Source: Ancylobacter novellus DSM 506 (GTDB taxonomy: Bacteria > Pseudomonadota > Alphaproteobacteria > Rhizobiales > Xanthobacteraceae). From it: a stretch of 64,000 bases of DNA. Location: positions 992,001 through 1,056,000 of the forward strand of contig NC_014217.1 of assembly GCF_000092925.1 (NCBI RefSeq), written 5' to 3'. The notes beneath the pieces were generated by a model. It saw only the letters and a program-made list of their open reading frames with translations. It did no database searches and was not told where the DNA came from. Of this stretch, positions 60,752-64,000 are shown piece by piece. The stretch's first letter is position 1; every line of letters starts with the position of its first letter. The translations under genes and the position numbers were made by a program.

Positions 60752-63252
60752 AGGCGCGCGAGAGCGACATCGAACGCCGCCAGCACGAGGAGGAGGAGCT
60801 GCGCCGCACCTGGGCCTTCTCCACCGGCTGGCGCTACGTCTCCAACGTCAACAACCAGATCGTCGGCCTCTGGTACACCGGGGCGTCGTTCTTCTTCTTC
60901 CTCTTCGCCGGCGTGCTGGCGCTGATCATGCGCGCGCAGCTCGCCGTGCCCAACAACGACCTCGTCTCGGCCGGCACCTACAACCAGCTCTTCACGCTGC
61001 ACGGCACGATGATGATGTTCCTCTTCGCCGTGCCGATCTTCGAGGCGGTGGCGATCCTCATCCTGCCGCAGATGCTGGCGGCGCGGGACCTACCCTTTCC
61101 GCGGCTCTCCGCCTTCGGCTTCTGGTGCTTCCTCATCGGCGGCGCGTTCGTCGCCGGCTCGATCTTCTTCAATGCCGCGCCGGACGGCGGCTGGTTCATG
61201 TACCCGCCGCTCGCCACCGACACCACGCAGAGCGGCATCGGCGCCGATATCTGGCTGCTCGGGCTCTCCTTCATCGAGGTCGCCTCCATCGCTGCGGCGG
61301 TGGAGCTAATCGTCGGGGTACTGAAGTGCCGCCCGCCGGGCATGCGCATCAACCTGATGCCGCTCTACTGCTGGTATGTGCTGATCGTCGGCGGGATGAT
61401 CCTGTTCGCCTTCCCCCCGCTCATCGCCGGCGACATCCTGTTCGAGATGCAGCGGCTGTTCGACTGGCCGTTCTTCGACACCGAGCGCGGCGGCGACCCC
61501 GTGCTGTGGCAGCACCTGTTCTGGATCTTCGGCCATCCGGAGGTCTACATCATCTTCCTGCCCTCCATCGCGCTGCTCGCGATGATCGTGCCGACCTTCG
61601 CCCAAAGACCGATCCTCGGCTATGGCTGGATCGTGCTGGCGGCGGTGGGCACCGGCTTCCTCAGCTTCGGGCTGTGGGCGCACCACATGTTCACCATCGG
61701 CCTGCCGGCGCTGTCGCTCGGCTTCTTCTCGGCGGCGTCCGAGGCGGTGGCGATCCCGACTGGCGTGCAGATCTTCGTCTTCGTGGCGACGCTGCTGGCG
61801 GGACGGGTGATCTTCTCCATCCCAATGCTGTTCGCTACCGGCGCGCTCGCCATCTTCGTCTTCGGCGGGCTGACCGGCGTGATGGTGGCGCTCGCGCCCT
61901 TCGACTGGCAGGCGCATGACAGCTACTTCGTCGTCGCCCATCTGCACTACACGCTGATCGGCGGCATGTTCTTCCCGCTGATCGCCGGCGTGTACTACTT
62001 CCACCCCTTCATCACCGGGCGGATGCTGTCGGAACGGTTGGGGCGCTGGTCGTTCTGGCTGATGTTCGCCGGCTTCAATATCGCCTTCCTGCCGATGCAC
62101 ATTACCGGCCTGCGCGGCATGCCGCGGCGGGTCTTCACTTATCCCGACGGGCTCGGCTGGGACTGGCTGAACCTGATCTCGACGTTCGGCGCATTCACCA
62201 TGGCGGCGGGCATCGCCGTGCTGGTGGTCGACGTGCTGCGGCCGGGCAAGAAGCGCGCGCCGCAAAACCCATGGAACGCCGGCACGCTGGAATGGGCGGC
62301 GGGCGATCCTTCCGAACCCTGGGGCATACGCTCGGTGCCGCCGGTCTCCAGCCGCTACCCACTCTGGGACCAGAAGGGGCTGATGGAGGACATCGCCGCC
62401 GGCCGCTTCTACCTGCCGGGCGCCCCGGAGGGGAAACGCGAGACACTGGTCACCGACGTGCTCGACGCCACGCCCGAACAGGTGCTGCGCGTGCCTGGCG
62501 ACAGCTTCAAGCCGCTGATCGCCGCCGTCCTCATCGGCGGCAGCTTCATTGCCACCACCTTCCATTGGTGGATCACGGCGCTGGTGTCGGGTGCGCTCGG
62601 CATCGCCGCGATCATGATCTGGCTGTGGACCGGCACGGCCCGCATCCCTTCGACGCTGACCACCGATGCTGGCATGGGGCTGGAGCTGCCGCTCTACGCC
62701 TCCGGCTCCGCCTCGGTCGGCTGGTGGGCCATGTTCATCACCATGGTCGGCGACGGCACCGCCTTCCTCAGCCTGGTCTTCGCCTATTTCTACTACTGGA
62801 CCATCCATGCCGCCTTCCCGCCCGAGGGCATGGCGATGCCCGATGCCGGGCTGGCGCTGGGTGCCGGCGCGGCGACGCTCATCGCCTGGCTGCTGATGCT
62901 GCTCGCCCGGCGGGAGAATTGGCGCAACCGTCCCGGCATGGTGCGCGCATCGCTCGCTCTCTCGCTCCTGCTGGCACTCGCCGGGGCGGCGCTGCTGCTC
63001 CTCGCGTCCTGGCAGCTGGATCCGACGGAGCATGTCTACCCGGCGACGGTGTGGGTGCTGGCACTGTGGACGGCGCTGCACCTCGTCGTCGGCGTACTGA
63101 TGCAAGGCTACTGCCTGGCCGGGAGCTTCGCCGGCAAATTGACCGGAGCACACGACATCGACCTGCGCAACGTCGTGCTCTACTGGCACTTCGCCGCCCT
63201 CACCATGGCGACCACCCTGGCGGTGATCGTCCTCGCCCCGCTCGCGAGGTGA
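60748..63252 (+). CDS. Cytochrome c oxidase subunit I-III fusion
   Basis: An 834-residue fusion. Residues 1-570 are subunit I of haem-copper oxidase, with about 12 helices, TLHGTMMMFLF (haem ligand His), FGHPEVYIIFLP (CuB His, Glu and the cross-linked Tyr, A1 type), LWAHHMFTIG and SYFVVAHLHYTLIGG. After a linker of about 60 residues, a subunit III-like part begins near 640 (SASVGWWAMFITMVGDGTAFLSLVFAYFYYW, LWTALHLVVGVLMQGY). I+III fusions occur in several alphaproteobacterial caa3 operons. It reduces oxygen and pumps protons at the end of the respiratory chain. Confidence 0.92.
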   Translation: MKARESDIERRQHEEEELRRTWAFSTGWRYVSNVNNQIVGLWYTGASFFFFLFAGVLALIMRAQLAVPNNDLVSAGTYNQLFTLHGTMMMFLFAVPIFEAVAILILPQMLAARDLPFPRLSAFGFWCFLIGGAFVAGSIFFNAAPDGGWFMYPPLATDTTQSGIGADIWLLGLSFIEVASIAAAVELIVGVLKCRPPGMRINLMPLYCWYVLIVGGMILFAFPPLIAGDILFEMQRLFDWPFFDTERGGDPVLWQHLFWIFGHPEVYIIFLPSIALLAMIVPTFAQRPILGYGWIVLAAVGTGFLSFGLWAHHMFTIGLPALSLGFFSAASEAVAIPTGVQIFVFVATLLAGRVIFSIPMLFATGALAIFVFGGLTGVMVALAPFDWQAHDSYFVVAHLHYTLIGGMFFPLIAGVYYFHPFITGRMLSERLGRWSFWLMFAGFNIAFLPMHITGLRGMPRRVFTYPDGLGWDWLNLISTFGAFTMAAGIAVLVVDVLRPGKKRAPQNPWNAGTLEWAAGDPSEPWGIRSVPPVSSRYPLWDQKGLMEDIAAGRFYLPGAPEGKRETLVTDVLDATPEQVLRVPGDSFKPLIAAVLIGGSFIATTFHWWITALVSGALGIAAIMIWLWTGTARIPSTLTTDAGMGLELPLYASGSASVGWWAMFITMVGDGTAFLSLVFAYFYYWTIHAAFPPEGMAMPDAGLALGAGAATLIAWLLMLLARRENWRNRPGMVRASLALSLLLALAGAALLLLASWQLDPTEHVYPATVWVLALWTALHLVVGVLMQGYCLAGSFAGKLTGAHDIDLRNVVLYWHFAALTMATTLAVIVLAPLAR

Positions 63253-63261
63253 GGAGCCGCC

Positions 63262-63630
63262 ATGCTGTTCCGCCGCGAGACGCCGAACCTCTCGACGCTC
63301 CTCACTCCACCGGTGGTGTGGGCCTTCCACTTCCTGTTCTGCTACGTCGCCTCGGCCATCATCTGCGCCAAGGCGCCGGAGACACTCGGCACGCTGCGCC
63401 TCGCCATTGCCGCCGCGACTGCGCTTGCGCTGGGGCTGATCCTCCTCGCTGGCGTGCAGGCCTGGCGGCACTGGGGCTTCGGCTCCGACATGCCGCCACA
63501 CAACCAGGCGACGGACGAGGACCAGCAGCATTTCCTCGGCCTCGCCACACTGCTGCTCTGCGCGCTGAGCGCGGTCAGCGTGATCTTCGGCGCCCTGCCG
63601 GCGCTGTTCGTGACGGAGTGCGTGCGATGA
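63262..63630 (+). CDS. Small membrane protein of the caa3 oxidase operon
   Basis: A 122-residue protein with three hydrophobic helices (residues 12-35, 44-66, 88-112) and no recognised catalytic motif; VVWAFHFLFCYVASAIICAK is its most conserved-looking part. Proteins of this size and place occur in cox operons between subunit I/III and CtaG. It lies 9 bases after the fusion gene and overlaps ctaG by four bases. Confidence 0.7.
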   Translation: MLFRRETPNLSTLLTPPVVWAFHFLFCYVASAIICAKAPETLGTLRLAIAAATALALGLILLAGVQAWRHWGFGSDMPPHNQATDEDQQHFLGLATLLLCALSAVSVIFGALPALFVTECVR

Positions 63631-64000
63631 AGCCGCTCGCGCTCGCCGCCGGCCTCGCCATCCTCGCTTTCGTCTGGGGTGGGCCTCTGCCAGGCATGGC
63701 CGGGCATGCCTTCAGCGCCCACATGACCATGCACATGGCCGTGGTGGCGCTGGCCGCACCGCTGATCGCCGTCGGGCTCGCCGGCACACGCTTCGAGCCT
63801 ACGGGACGGCTACCGCTGCTGTTCTCGCCGCTGCTGGCGGCGATGCTGGAATTCGTCGTGGTGTGGGGGTGGCATTTGCCGGCGTTGCATGGCGCAGCGC
63901 GGGCGGGAGGCTTGCTGTTCGTCGTCGAGCAGGGCAGCTTCCTCGCCGTGGGCCTGCTGCTCTGGCTCGCCTGCCTCGGCCGCGCGGCCGGCGGCACCAT
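63627..64000 (+). CDS. ctaG: CtaG-like caa3 cytochrome oxidase assembly protein (3' end outside window)
   Basis: The first 124 codons of a membrane protein in the caa3-CtaG family: PLPGMAGHAFSAHMTMHMAVVALAAPLIAVGLAG with the HMTMHM segment, then VVVWGWHLPALHGAARAGGLLFVVEQGSFLAVGLLLW. This type differs from the copper chaperone CtaG/Cox11 and is needed for maturation of CuB/CuA oxidases. The ATG overlaps the preceding stop. The rest of the gene is outside the window. Confidence 0.85.
   Translation, partial: MKPLALAAGLAILAFVWGGPLPGMAGHAFSAHMTMHMAVVALAAPLIAVGLAGTRFEPTGRLPLLFSPLLAAMLEFVVVWGWHLPALHGAARAGGLLFVVEQGSFLAVGLLLWLACLGRAAGGT

Noticed and set aside
61306..63531. A 741-codon open frame antisense to the oxidase I-III fusion
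   Set aside because: The sense strand encodes invariant haem-copper oxidase motifs; the antisense translation is low-complexity and has no start signal.

Overview
The window is high-GC, densely packed alphaproteobacterial DNA. The gene content (complete sox thiosulfate-oxidation locus, persulfide/sulfide genes, aa3-type oxidase operon, short intergenic gaps) fits a facultatively chemolithotrophic sulfur oxidiser of the Hyphomicrobiales, most like the Xanthobacteraceae (Ancylobacter/Starkeya type). That placement is inference from gene families, not a database result. No rRNA, tRNA, CRISPR array or intact insertion sequence was seen.

Layout. 1-5.8 kb: a partial MgtC/DUF4010 membrane protein, a serine-recombinase-like protein that has lost its catalytic residues, an IalB-family secreted protein, Ppx/GppA phosphatase, RlmE and a DHA2 exporter. 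6-11 kb: purine and RNA genes (guaB, MAPEG protein, RsmB-type methyltransferase, guaA). 11.6-17.3 kb: a REC-PAS-GGDEF-EAL regulator and a membrane hybrid histidine kinase, convergent with a crotonase that closely resembles the DSF synthase RpfF. Together these look like a diffusible-signal-factor quorum-sensing module wired to c-di-GMP.

17.7-29.8 kb: the sox locus, in divergent blocks (CBS protein, soxF, DsrE-like, soxD, soxC, soxB, soxZ, soxY leftward; soxA, soxX rightward; soxW, soxV leftward; soxS, soxR, soxT-like transporter rightward). AT-rich boxes with shared elements precede soxC, soxY/soxA and soxV/soxS and are candidate SoxR operators. 29.9-36.9 kb: a persulfide/sulfide island with two ArsR repressors, two ETHE1-type metallo-beta-lactamase proteins, two half-size YeeE channels, peroxiredoxin, a DUF442-SQR fusion and a TauE exporter.

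37-44.5 kb: an ECF sigma/anti-sigma system with a DUF305 protein and a secreted propeller. Two divergent promoters of identical architecture (GGAATAA-N15-GTCC) suggest an autoregulated regulon. DUF899 and small accessory genes follow. 44.7-50 kb: phnF, phnM, phnD, phnC, phnE and a methyltransferase, without C-P lyase core genes.

50.3-58.4 kb: a leftward operon of a membrane-anchored J-domain protein, a Tat-exported NosZ-like propeller that I read as a thiocyanate dehydrogenase-type copper enzyme, an FtsX/LolD-type ABC pair and a membrane protein. A Spy-like periplasmic protein, a CobW GTPase and a metallo-beta-lactamase protein follow. At about 58.86 kb two 5'-truncated genes (a flavin-binding PNPOx protein and a LysR regulator) meet head to head, a likely deletion scar. 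59.8-64 kb: terminal oxidase operon coxB, a coxA-coxC fusion, a small membrane protein and a partial ctaG.

Physiologically the window links periplasmic oxidation of thiosulfate, and possibly thiocyanate, with persulfide detoxification and a cytochrome oxidase that could accept the electrons.
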